A DNA stretch of 5,544 nucleotides, taken from NCBI GenBank assembly GCA_027296525.1, contig JAPUJA010000144.1, positions 1 through 5,544 on the forward strand. The letters run 5' to 3'. Within the stretch, counting starts at the first letter, position 1. The number at the start of each line of letters is the position of its first letter. A program made the position numbers and the translations under genes. The notes under the pieces are model-generated. The model made no database searches. It was not told the origin of the DNA and was given only the letters and a program-made list of their open reading frames with translations. The stretch comes from Pseudomonadota bacterium. GTDB taxonomy: Bacteria; Pseudomonadota; Alphaproteobacteria; UBA828; JAPUJA01. Positions 1 through 5,544 of the stretch are shown piece by piece.

Positions 1-1443
1 GGCACTCCCGTCGATCTGGAATGGCAAGAGGACTTCGGCGAGGCAGGAGAGTTCCTCTCGCAGATCACCCTCTCCGGAGCAATCGATGACGCCGGCTGGG
101 AAGCTCTCGGGCTGGCCCCCAGCACTTATTTGAGCGGGCCCGTCGAAACCAAGATTATCTATCGCGATATCGACCGTCGGCGAAAAACCATCAACATCGA
201 TATCGATGTGCGCGATTCAGAGCTGGCGATTCCCGAATTCTTCTGGTCGAAACGACCGGGCGTCGACGGGCGCGTTCAGCTGCAGATCGGTTTGGCCGAG
301 GGCATGCCGATCGAGATCGAACATTTCGTCGTGGTGGCCCAGGACCTCTCGGCCGAAGGCCGTGCGGTCTTTGAGCCTGGCTTCGGGAAGCTTTTGGAGC
401 TCGATGCCTCGCGGATCGCCTTCGGCGCGAATGACTTTTCCATTCGAATGGTTCCCTTGGCCGAGGCGAGGGAAGGCTATGATGTCGCGATCACGGGCGA
501 AAGCTTCGATCTAAGACCCTATATCGACGAGTTGTTCGAGGACGAGGAGAGCAAAACGCCGCCGTTCGTCCTCTCCCTCAAGGTGCGCAGGCTCATCACC
601 CGCGAGGATCAGCAGATCACCGACGTCGTCGGCCACATCGATTACGCGGACGATCGATGGCGGAGCGCGTCGTTCGACGGCCGCCTTCCGAGCGGCGAGA
701 CGCTGCGCATGCGGCTCGCGCCGACAGAGGACAACAAACGGAGCTTCGACATGACTTCCTCGGATGCCGGATCGGTCGCGCGGGTCTTCGACCTGTACGA
801 CAACGGGATCGGTGGCGAACTTGAGCTGACGGCCATCATCGACGACAATCTGCCCGACCGGCCTGTCGAGGGGCTGATCACCATAGAGAACTATCGGATC
901 ATCAACGCGCCGACACTCGCACAGATTTTGAACTTTGCGGGACTGCTGGGGATACTCGACAGTCTCCAAGGGGACGGCATCGGTTTTTCGAGCTTCCGGC
1001 TGCCGTTCAAATTCGCCAACGGCCGGCTCGACATCGATGAGGCGCGGACCCACGGCCCGTCACTCGGGATCAACGTCTCCGGCACGGTGGATGTGGAGGC
1101 CGACCAAACGGATCTCTCCGGCACCATCGTACCGGCCTACGCCATCAACAGCCTGCTCAGCAATATCCCCATCATCGGCGATATTGTCACCGGTGGCGAG
1201 GGGGAGGGCATCATCGCCGCGACCTTCACGGTCGATGGCCCAATCGACGAGCCGAGCATCAGCGTCAATCCGGCATCGATGCTGGCACCGGGTTTCCTGC
1301 GCAATCTGTTCGGGCTCTTCGACGGTGGCGGCGGCTCCGAAAGCGATGGCGATGGCGAGCCGGATGCCGGCGTGCTGGACCCCGACGGCCCGGATGCCGG
1401 CGCGAATAAAGCTGTTCCCGGCGGCAAGATGCCGGCCCAATGA
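1..1443 (+). CDS. AsmA-like / DUF3971 (YhdP-type) envelope protein, C-terminal part (5' end outside window)
   Basis: The frame is open from base 1, so the gene starts upstream; the TTG at 130 is only an internal leucine codon. The window holds 480 residues and a TGA. The family (AsmA, TamB, YhdP) comprises large proteins anchored in the inner membrane that span the periplasm and are implicated in phospholipid transport to the outer membrane; the N-terminal anchor would lie outside this window. Visible family traits are long runs of beta-strand repeats with alternating polar and hydrophobic residues, and, at about residues 290-440, the AsmA-like C-terminal region: a hydrophobic helix (ILNFAGLLGILDSL, near 311-324), the LPFKF strand, and the closing pattern FTVDGPIDEPSISVNP followed by MLAPGFLRNLFGLF. 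Residues 441-480 form a glycine- and aspartate-rich tail, probably disordered. The gene converges on the DsbA-like gene with a 27-base gap. The family call is firm; the exact subfamily (YhdP or another DUF3971 protein) is less so. Confidence 0.85.
   Translation, partial: GTPVDLEWQEDFGEAGEFLSQITLSGAIDDAGWEALGLAPSTYLSGPVETKIIYRDIDRRRKTINIDIDVRDSELAIPEFFWSKRPGVDGRVQLQIGLAEGMPIEIEHFVVVAQDLSAEGRAVFEPGFGKLLELDASRIAFGANDFSIRMVPLAEAREGYDVAITGESFDLRPYIDELFEDEESKTPPFVLSLKVRRLITREDQQITDVVGHIDYADDRWRSASFDGRLPSGETLRMRLAPTEDNKRSFDMTSSDAGSVARVFDLYDNGIGGELELTAIIDDNLPDRPVEGLITIENYRIINAPTLAQILNFAGLLGILDSLQGDGIGFSSFRLPFKFANGRLDIDEARTHGPSLGINVSGTVDVEADQTDLSGTIVPAYAINSLLSNIPIIGDIVTGGEGEGIIAATFTVDGPIDEPSISVNPASMLAPGFLRNLFGLFDGGGGSESDGDGEPDAGVLDPDGPDAGANKAVPGGKMPAQ
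1360..1402 (+). repeat. 13-base direct repeat inside the acidic tail of the AsmA-like gene
   Basis: CCGGATGCCGGCG occurs at 1360-1372 and again at 1390-1402, exactly 30 bases apart and in the same frame, so each copy encodes PDAG. It lies in the low-complexity Gly/Asp tail just before the stop. This looks like a small in-frame duplication in a weakly constrained tail rather than a functional site. Confidence 0.4.
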
Positions 1444-1470
1444 TTCCCGCAACCCTCGAGACGCGGGCGC

Positions 1471-2130
1471 TCAGAGTGCGCTCGGAATCGCCGGCGCCGG
1501 AGAACCCTGACGGATGATGTCGAGGATCGGATCAAAAGCCTCGGCCGGCTGCGCGCCCGAGAGGGCATAGCGCCCCTCGAAGATGAAACAGGGCACCCCC
1601 TGAATGCCGGAGCGCTTCATCTCCCGGTCTTCCGCCATGAGAGGTGCGCGCTCGGCGTCGCTCAGGAGGAAACGCCGAGCCTCGACGCGGCTCAACCCTG
1701 CCGCCTGCGCGACCTCGCACAAGACCCTGAGCTCACCGATGTCGAGCCCTTCCTCGAAGTAAGAACGGAAGAGCATCTCGACCAGCTCACCGCTATCCCC
1801 TCCCAGACCGCTCGCCCAGCGCACCAGACGATGGGCGTTGAGGCTATTGGGCACGCGCTCGATACGCTCGAGCGCGAAGGATATGCCGAGTTCGCGGCCC
1901 ACCGCCTCGACATGCCCCTGCATCTTCGCGATTCGCGTGGAATCTCCGAATTTCCGGGCGAGGTAGAGGGCCCGGTCGACCCCGCCTGGCGGGATGCCCG
2001 AATTGAGTTGGAAAGCCCGCCAGTTGACGACGGGCTGAAGGTCGCCGTTGCGCTCGAGCACACGCTCGAGACGGCGCTTGCCCACATAACACCAAGGGCA
2101 GACGAAATCCGAGATCACATCGACACGCAT
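1471..2130 (-). CDS. DsbA family oxidoreductase, FrnE-type (thioredoxin fold)
   Basis: A protein of 219 residues with the DSBA-like thioredoxin fold of the FrnE/2-hydroxychromene-2-carboxylate isomerase group, usually about 210-220 residues long. The N-terminus (VDVISDFVCPWCYVGKRRLE) carries the redox CPWC motif at Cys11-Cys14. The helical insertion has the family signature NSLNAHRL (95-102). The cis-proline loop GVP is at 178-180, and SGAQP followed by a Phe (191-199) closes the domain. There is no signal peptide, so it is probably cytoplasmic, with a thiol-disulphide or isomerase-like role; the substrate is unknown. I chose the ATG at 2130 because it starts right at the first beta strand; a longer reading from 2244 would overlap the upstream gene with an arginine- and proline-rich stretch unlike the family. 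AAAGG abuts this ATG, so the ribosome site is poorly spaced. A cysteine (181) directly follows the cis-proline. The start lies 49 bases after the REC-REC-GGDEF stop on the same strand, so co-transcription is plausible. Confidence 0.88.
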   Translation of the reverse strand: MRVDVISDFVCPWCYVGKRRLERVLERNGDLQPVVNWRAFQLNSGIPPGGVDRALYLARKFGDSTRIAKMQGHVEAVGRELGISFALERIERVPNSLNAHRLVRWASGLGGDSGELVEMLFRSYFEEGLDIGELRVLCEVAQAAGLSRVEARRFLLSDAERAPLMAEDREMKRSGIQGVPCFIFEGRYALSGAQPAEAFDPILDIIRQGSPAPAIPSAL

Positions 2131-2179
2131 CCTTTGAGGATACGTGATTTCATGCGAAAGGTTGAGGAAAGAGTGGTGC

Positions 2180-3520
2180 CTAGGCCGCGGCCCGCACGCC
2201 CTTCGCGGCGCCTCGGGCGCGCCCGATGAGCGTCTCCACGCCATCGCCCGGCGCGAGTTCGGCAGAGCCCGTATGCAGGTGAACGCAGACCGCCTCGTTC
2301 ACCCCATGCAGCGCGAAATCGGTGAACGCAACGACGCCGGCCACGCGCTGGATCATGACGTTGGCCGCCTCCATTGGCGTGTCGGGCAGGATGACACAGA
2401 ATTCCTGCCCGCCATGGCGAGCCGGGAGATCCTCGCTGCGCACGAGGCGCCCTATGATCGTTCCCAACTGGCCGAGCAGAGCATCCCCCGCGGAGTAGCC
2501 GTAGCGGGCATTGACCGTAGCCATGCCGGTGACGTCGAAGAACCCGACGGACAGAGTCTTGTGGCGTGTCTCGGCCTTGGCGATCAGATGGGAGAGGTGA
2601 TCGTGGAGGAAGCCGTGCGAGTAAAGACCGGTCAAATTATCGTTGCCGGTCAGCTGGCTTGCCTCGCGGTAGATGCTCAAGACCCTATCGCGCAGACGCT
2701 CCTGACGGATCAAGGTGGCAACACGGATCTTGAGCTCGCCGGCGCGAAGCGGCGAGGGCAGCACGTCGCTCGCGCCGGACGCGATCGGCGCCGCCGGATC
2801 CTCGAACGCGTCGGGCGGCGCGATGATGAGAAGAGGGAGATGAAAAAACCTCGGATTGTCGCGGATCACGCGGCATAGGTCGAGGCACGCCGCCCCATCG
2901 CCGTCAATACCGACGATGACGAGCTCGACCCTCCCATTCATGATCGACTCGACAGCCTGCTCGCAGCCGGGAACCACGGTCAAATTCGCGTCGTTGCGGA
3001 GCATGGCCGCCGCCGCAACGGTATCGGGATTATCGCTCCCGACGATCAGGATCTTCGCCCCGGCGGTGTCGATCTGACCGATCTCGGGCAATCCCGTACG
3101 AACACCGTAGCGCCGCATCGTCGCCTCGCGCTGGCGAAGCTCGTCCTGCATGGTCTTGAGACGCCGGGCGACGGAAAGGCGCTGCATCAACTCACCGTCC
3201 GTAAACGGCTCGGGCACCACGTCATCGATCGACGCCGCGATTTCGGCGCCCGTGATCGTCGGATCACCCAGAAAGAGAATCGGAATGTCCTCCAAATCGC
3301 CGGCACTCTTCATCCGATAGGCGAAATCCAGGATCGACATGTCGGACGGTTGACCGCTGAGGAGCACGATGTCCGGGCTCTCCGTCAGAACCACGGACAC
3401 GCCCGTGGCGCCTGAGGATTCCCGAAAGACGGTGTAGCCGTTTTCACGAAGCCGATCGCCGAGAGCGCGCGATCGATCGGCCTCGGCGTCGAGGAGGAGC
3501 ACGCGTGTGCTGGAGCTCAT
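2180..3520 (-). CDS. Degenerate REC-REC-GGDEF protein (PleD/PopA architecture), likely c-di-GMP receptor rather than cyclase
   Basis: A protein of 446 residues with two receiver domains (about 6-121 and 156-275) and a GGDEF domain (about 280-446), as in PleD and PopA. Both receivers are degenerate: the phospho-acceptor Asp is Ser55 in the first and Gly204 in the second, and the conserved Lys is Glu104 and Ser256. The GGDEF domain begins with the usual NLTGLY (295-300). It keeps Asp329 (first metal Asp), Asn337 and Asp346 (guanine contacts), but lacks the second Asp of the DxD, and the signature is GGQEF (370-374), with Gln372 where an acidic metal ligand is expected. The inhibitory site RSED (361-364), five residues before GGQEF, is intact. 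I infer no phosphorylation and weak or no cyclase activity, with c-di-GMP binding possibly kept, as in Caulobacter PopA, which helps deliver CtrA for proteolysis. The ATG at 3520 is the first start codon after an in-frame stop; no clear Shine-Dalgarno precedes it. A CtrA-like box lies 58-73 bases upstream. Architecture is sure; the PopA-like role is inference. Confidence 0.9.
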   Translation of the reverse strand: MSSSTRVLLLDAEADRSRALGDRLRENGYTVFRESSGATGVSVVLTESPDIVLLSGQPSDMSILDFAYRMKSAGDLEDIPILFLGDPTITGAEIAASIDDVVPEPFTDGELMQRLSVARRLKTMQDELRQREATMRRYGVRTGLPEIGQIDTAGAKILIVGSDNPDTVAAAAMLRNDANLTVVPGCEQAVESIMNGRVELVIVGIDGDGAACLDLCRVIRDNPRFFHLPLLIIAPPDAFEDPAAPIASGASDVLPSPLRAGELKIRVATLIRQERLRDRVLSIYREASQLTGNDNLTGLYSHGFLHDHLSHLIAKAETRHKTLSVGFFDVTGMATVNARYGYSAGDALLGQLGTIIGRLVRSEDLPARHGGQEFCVILPDTPMEAANVMIQRVAGVVAFTDFALHGVNEAVCVHLHTGSAELAPGDGVETLIGRARGAAKGVRAAA

Positions 3521-3577
3521 GAGAGAGGGGCGATCTCGGCTTATGGATGGCGCTCGCTCAACGCTATCGGCCCTCCG

Positions 3578-3593
3578 TAAACAATCTCTTAAC
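3578..3593 (-). promoter_or_regulatory. CtrA-like binding site upstream of the REC-REC-GGDEF gene
   Basis: On the plus strand the bases read TAAA-CAATCTC-TTAAC, which matches the alphaproteobacterial CtrA consensus TTAA-N7-TTAAC with one mismatch in the first half. It lies in the only sizeable gap of the minus-strand block, 58-73 bases before the ATG at 3520 and just after the ligase stop, and is AT-rich in a GC-rich setting. I could not find a convincing -35/-10 pair next to it. The site is short, so a chance match is possible. Confidence 0.45.
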
Positions 3594-3613
3594 CCTTGAG
3601 CCGTGGCCGAGGC

Positions 3614-5176
3614 TCAGCCGCCCGCGGAGGCGGCGGCAAGGCGCCGTCTGAGGAGCTTCCCGTTCGCCATACGCGGAAGCTCGGTGAGGAAGCGTATTTC
3701 CTTGGGCCGCTTGTAGTCCGCGAGACGCCCCTCACACCAGGAGAGGACTTCCTCGGCCCCGATCGAGCCCGCCTGTTTGGGCACGATGAAGGCGGCGATA
3801 ACGCTCAGATCGGGGCGGATCTCGAGCTCGGTCACCGCGGCCTCGGCGATCCCGGGATGCTCGGCCAGGACCCGCTCGATCTCGAGCGGCGAAACCCGGT
3901 AGCCGAGCGCCTTCATGACATCGTCGTTGCGCCCGTGGAACCAGACGTAGCCGTTCTCATCGATCGAGGCGAGATCGCCGCCCACGAACCAGTCGCCCCG
4001 ATAGCAAGCCGCCTCCTCCTCGGGCCGGCGCCAGTAGCCCAGCATCAGCCCCGGATCGGACCGGTGAACCGCGAGAAGCCCGACTTCGCCCGGGGGCAGG
4101 GGATGCGCGCCGCCCTCGACGGGGAGGATCGCCACCCGCCGGCCCGGCTGCGCCCGCCCGGGGCTTCCCGCCACGATAGGGGTCGACGGCCCGCTGCTGA
4201 TGTAGGTGGAAACCTCGCTCATGCCGAGGGACTCGTAGAGCTCCTTGCCGGTCGCCGCGCGCCAGGCGGCGAGCAGCTGGGGCGAGAGCGGCTCGCCCGC
4301 GGTAAGGCCGTGGCGAAGGCTGGAGAGATCGAAGCGGGAAATATCGCAATACTTTAGAATTTGTCTGTAGAGCGTTGGAACAGCGGTAAAAATAGTTGCC
4401 CTATGCTTTTCGATCAGGGCCGGCCAAAGAGCAGGCTCGCGCGGCCCGTCATAGAGCACGGCGCTCGCGCCCACGGACCAGGGGTCCATCAAGCCGACCC
4501 CCAGCGTGTAGGTCCAGTTGAGCCTGCCCGCGTGCAGCATCACGTCACCCGCTTGAAGCCCGGTCCAGCCCTCGATCATGGGCCGGCGGCCCCAGGCGTT
4601 GCGCTGGGCGTGAAGGACGCCCTTTGGGCGTTCGGTGGTGCCCGAGGTGTAGATGAGAAATGCCGGATCCTCGGCCCGGGTCTCGGCCAGAAAGGGCGCA
4701 CCGGCATAGGCCTTGAGCTTGCCGAACGCCTCGGAGGCGAGGATCCGGACATCGCCTGGGAGCGCGCCTTCGGGCGCGAGGGCATCGGAGGTGATGAGGA
4801 GCCGGGCCTCGGCGTCACCGACGATCCAGCGGAGCTCGCGCTCGGTCAGTTGCGCGGAGGTGGGAACGGGGACGAGGCCCGCGGCCAGGCTTGCGAAAAA
4901 GGCCAGGGCGAAATCGGAGCTGTCCTCGAGCCGAAGCACGACGCGCTCGGCCCGCGCGACGCCCTGCTCGCGAAGCCCGCCGGCCAGCCGGGTCGCGGCA
5001 TCGAAGAACCCACCGAAGCTCCAGCGTTCTTCGTCGCCCTCGCCACGCGAGACGGTCAAGGCCGTGTGATCGGGCCGCGCGCGCAGATTGGCCGCGAGGC
5101 AATGGCAGAGGATGCTGTCGCGCTCTGCCCCTTCGATCGGCGCTCGCCGGCCTTCGCCTGCGGGCCTTCCGGTCAC
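3614..5176 (-). CDS. AMP-forming acyl/aryl-CoA ligase (ANL superfamily, acyl-CoA synthetase)
   Basis: A 520-residue adenylate-forming ligase, of normal length, that activates a carboxylate as acyl-AMP and then as a CoA thioester. Motifs in order: ATP-binding loop YTSGTTERPKG (176-186), the conserved TAVPTLYR segment (264-271), YESLGMSE (314-321), GDWFVGGD (394-401), GRNDDVMKALGYR (415-427) and PRMANGK with the catalytic lysine at about 507. The C-terminal motifs resemble benzoate-CoA ligases and medium-chain acyl-CoA synthetases; the substrate is not readable. The loop has Glu182 where Gly is usual. I chose the GTG at 5176 because it overlaps the upstream stop as GTGA, typical of translational coupling; a TTG at 5197 would add seven residues and a longer overlap. 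Neither has a clear Shine-Dalgarno. Bases 4341-4410 are unusually AT-rich for this gene. The family is certain; the start and substrate are not. Confidence 0.9.
   Translation of the reverse strand: MTGRPAGEGRRAPIEGAERDSILCHCLAANLRARPDHTALTVSRGEGDEERWSFGGFFDAATRLAGGLREQGVARAERVVLRLEDSSDFALAFFASLAAGLVPVPTSAQLTERELRWIVGDAEARLLITSDALAPEGALPGDVRILASEAFGKLKAYAGAPFLAETRAEDPAFLIYTSGTTERPKGVLHAQRNAWGRRPMIEGWTGLQAGDVMLHAGRLNWTYTLGVGLMDPWSVGASAVLYDGPREPALWPALIEKHRATIFTAVPTLYRQILKYCDISRFDLSSLRHGLTAGEPLSPQLLAAWRAATGKELYESLGMSEVSTYISSGPSTPIVAGSPGRAQPGRRVAILPVEGGAHPLPPGEVGLLAVHRSDPGLMLGYWRRPEEEAACYRGDWFVGGDLASIDENGYVWFHGRNDDVMKALGYRVSPLEIERVLAEHPGIAEAAVTELEIRPDLSVIAAFIVPKQAGSIGAEEVLSWCEGRLADYKRPKEIRFLTELPRMANGKLLRRRLAAASAGG
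4341..4410 (-). other. AT-rich, rare-codon patch inside the CoA ligase gene
   Basis: Within these 70 bases I count 26 G or C (37%), while the gene on both sides is strongly GC-rich. On the coding strand the patch uses codons such as ATT, TTT, AGA, CTA and TAT, which are scarce elsewhere in the gene, yet it encodes a normal conserved stretch (residues about 256-279). The reading frame is intact. The cause is unknown. Confidence 0.5.
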
Positions 5177-5544
5177 CAGCCGTTGACCCGCGGCCAAACC
5201 TCGGTGATGCGCTCGCCGCCCTCGGTGACGTAATAGCGATCGTACATCGCGCAGGTGATGCAGGAATGGTTTGGGATGACGCGCACGAGGCTTCCGATGG
5301 GCAACGCGTCGAAGGGCAGGGCGCCCTTGACGAAGCCATGTTCCTGATGGACCTCATCCACGCGCAGATCCCCGATCCGCTGACGGCCCAGCCGCTCGAA
5401 CACCCAGCCATAGCCGGCGTCGGGCAAATGTGCGTTCGCGCTCATATCCTTTGAGAGCGCGAGCGCGCCAGCGTCGATCAACAGGGTGCCGGAGCGGCGG
5501 TTGTGGCCGATCACCGTCGCAAGAACCGAGACCGCGATGTCATC
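5173..5544 (-). CDS. Fold-type III PLP enzyme, D-serine dehydratase/D-threonine aldolase-like, C-terminal part (start outside window)
   Basis: The frame is open to the right edge of the window, so this is the last 123 residues of a longer gene; the GTG at 5514 is an internal valine. The visible part is the C-terminal beta domain typical of D-serine dehydratase-like proteins: VLATVIGHN (about 7-15), LLIDAGALALSKD (21-33), QEHG (67-70) and the metal-site loop PNHSC (91-95). In eukaryotic D-serine dehydratases a zinc ion is held by a His-x-Cys pair in this loop, while D-threonine aldolases use His-x-Asp; the His93-Ser-Cys95 here therefore favours the dehydratase-like type. The PLP lysine would lie in the missing N-terminal barrel. 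Such enzymes cleave or dehydrate D-3-hydroxy amino acids in the cytoplasm. Its TGA overlaps the GTG start of the CoA ligase, so the two are probably co-translated. Family confident; substrate unknown. Confidence 0.85.
   Translation of the reverse strand, partial: DDIAVSVLATVIGHNRRSGTLLIDAGALALSKDMSANAHLPDAGYGWVFERLGRQRIGDLRVDEVHQEHGFVKGALPFDALPIGSLVRVIPNHSCITCAMYDRYYVTEGGERITEVWPRVNGW

Noticed and set aside
130..132. TTG as the start of the first gene
   Set aside because: The same frame is open from base 1 and the upstream residues continue the AsmA-like/DUF3971 pattern, so this is an internal leucine codon of a truncated gene.
195..208. Perfect 14-base palindrome CATCGATATCGATG
   Set aside because: It lies inside the coding sequence and follows from the Ile-Asp-Ile-Asp codons; no sign of an operator role.
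1446..1467. Hairpin CCCGC/GCGGG in the convergent gap between the AsmA-like and DsbA-like genes
   Set aside because: Five base pairs with a 12-base loop and no T-run on either strand; too weak to call a terminator.
2115..2153. A 12-codon minus-strand open frame (ATG at 2153) overlapping the DsbA-like start
   Set aside because: It has no ribosome binding site, and nothing suggests it is translated; such a short frame is expected by chance.
2131..2244. A start at 2244 giving 38 extra residues on the DsbA-like protein
   Set aside because: The extension overlaps the upstream gene's last codons, is rich in Arg and Pro, and is absent from the family; the fold starts at the ATG at 2130.
3597..3616. 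Inverted repeat TGAGCC/GGCTCA (8-base loop) at the stop codon of the CoA ligase
   Set aside because: The six-pair stem overlaps the stop codon and is followed on the minus strand by AGGGTTAAG, not a T-run; at best a weak terminator.
3596..5233. Long open frames on the plus strand opposite the CoA ligase (3596-4357 and 4361-5233), and similar antisense frames opposite the other genes
   Set aside because: They are opposite well-supported conserved genes, show no recognisable domain, and are normal by-products of high GC coding sequence.

Overview
This 5.5 kb, GC-rich window looks chromosomal and alphaproteobacterial. I lean towards the Rhizobiales/Hyphomicrobiales side, but that is inference. 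The grounds are an AsmA-like/DUF3971 protein C-terminus of the usual alphaproteobacterial style, a REC-REC-GGDEF protein with the PleD/PopA architecture, and a CtrA-like box upstream of it. I see no tRNA, rRNA, CRISPR array, insertion sequence or phage gene.

Layout. Bases 1-1443 (+) hold the last 480 codons of a large AsmA-like/YhdP-type envelope protein whose start lies outside the window. It converges, across a 27-base gap, on a minus-strand block that fills the rest. Read in transcription order from the right edge, this block is: (i) the C-terminal 123 residues of a fold-type III PLP enzyme of the D-serine dehydratase/D-threonine aldolase group (5544-5173, start outside); (ii) an AMP-forming acyl/aryl-CoA ligase (5176-3614), joined to (i) by a GTGA stop/start overlap; (iii) a 97-base gap between coding start and stop (3521-3613 plus the stop codon edge) carrying a CtrA-like site; (iv) a 446-residue REC-REC-GGDEF protein (3520-2180); and (v) a 219-residue FrnE-type DsbA-family thioredoxin-fold protein (2130-1471), 49 bases further on and possibly co-transcribed with (iv).

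How the genes may work together. The PLP enzyme and the ligase are probably one translationally coupled catabolic unit, but their shared substrate cannot be read from sequence. The REC-REC-GGDEF gene appears to have its own promoter region and is the most interesting item. Both receiver domains lack the phospho-accepting aspartate and the conserved lysine. The cyclase signature is GGQEF rather than GGDEF/GGEEF, yet the RxxD inhibitory site that binds c-di-GMP is intact at the correct spacing. That pattern suggests a c-di-GMP receptor derived from a PleD-like cyclase, as in Caulobacter PopA, and the CtrA-like box upstream fits a cell-cycle role. The envelope protein and the DsbA-like protein look like unrelated neighbours.
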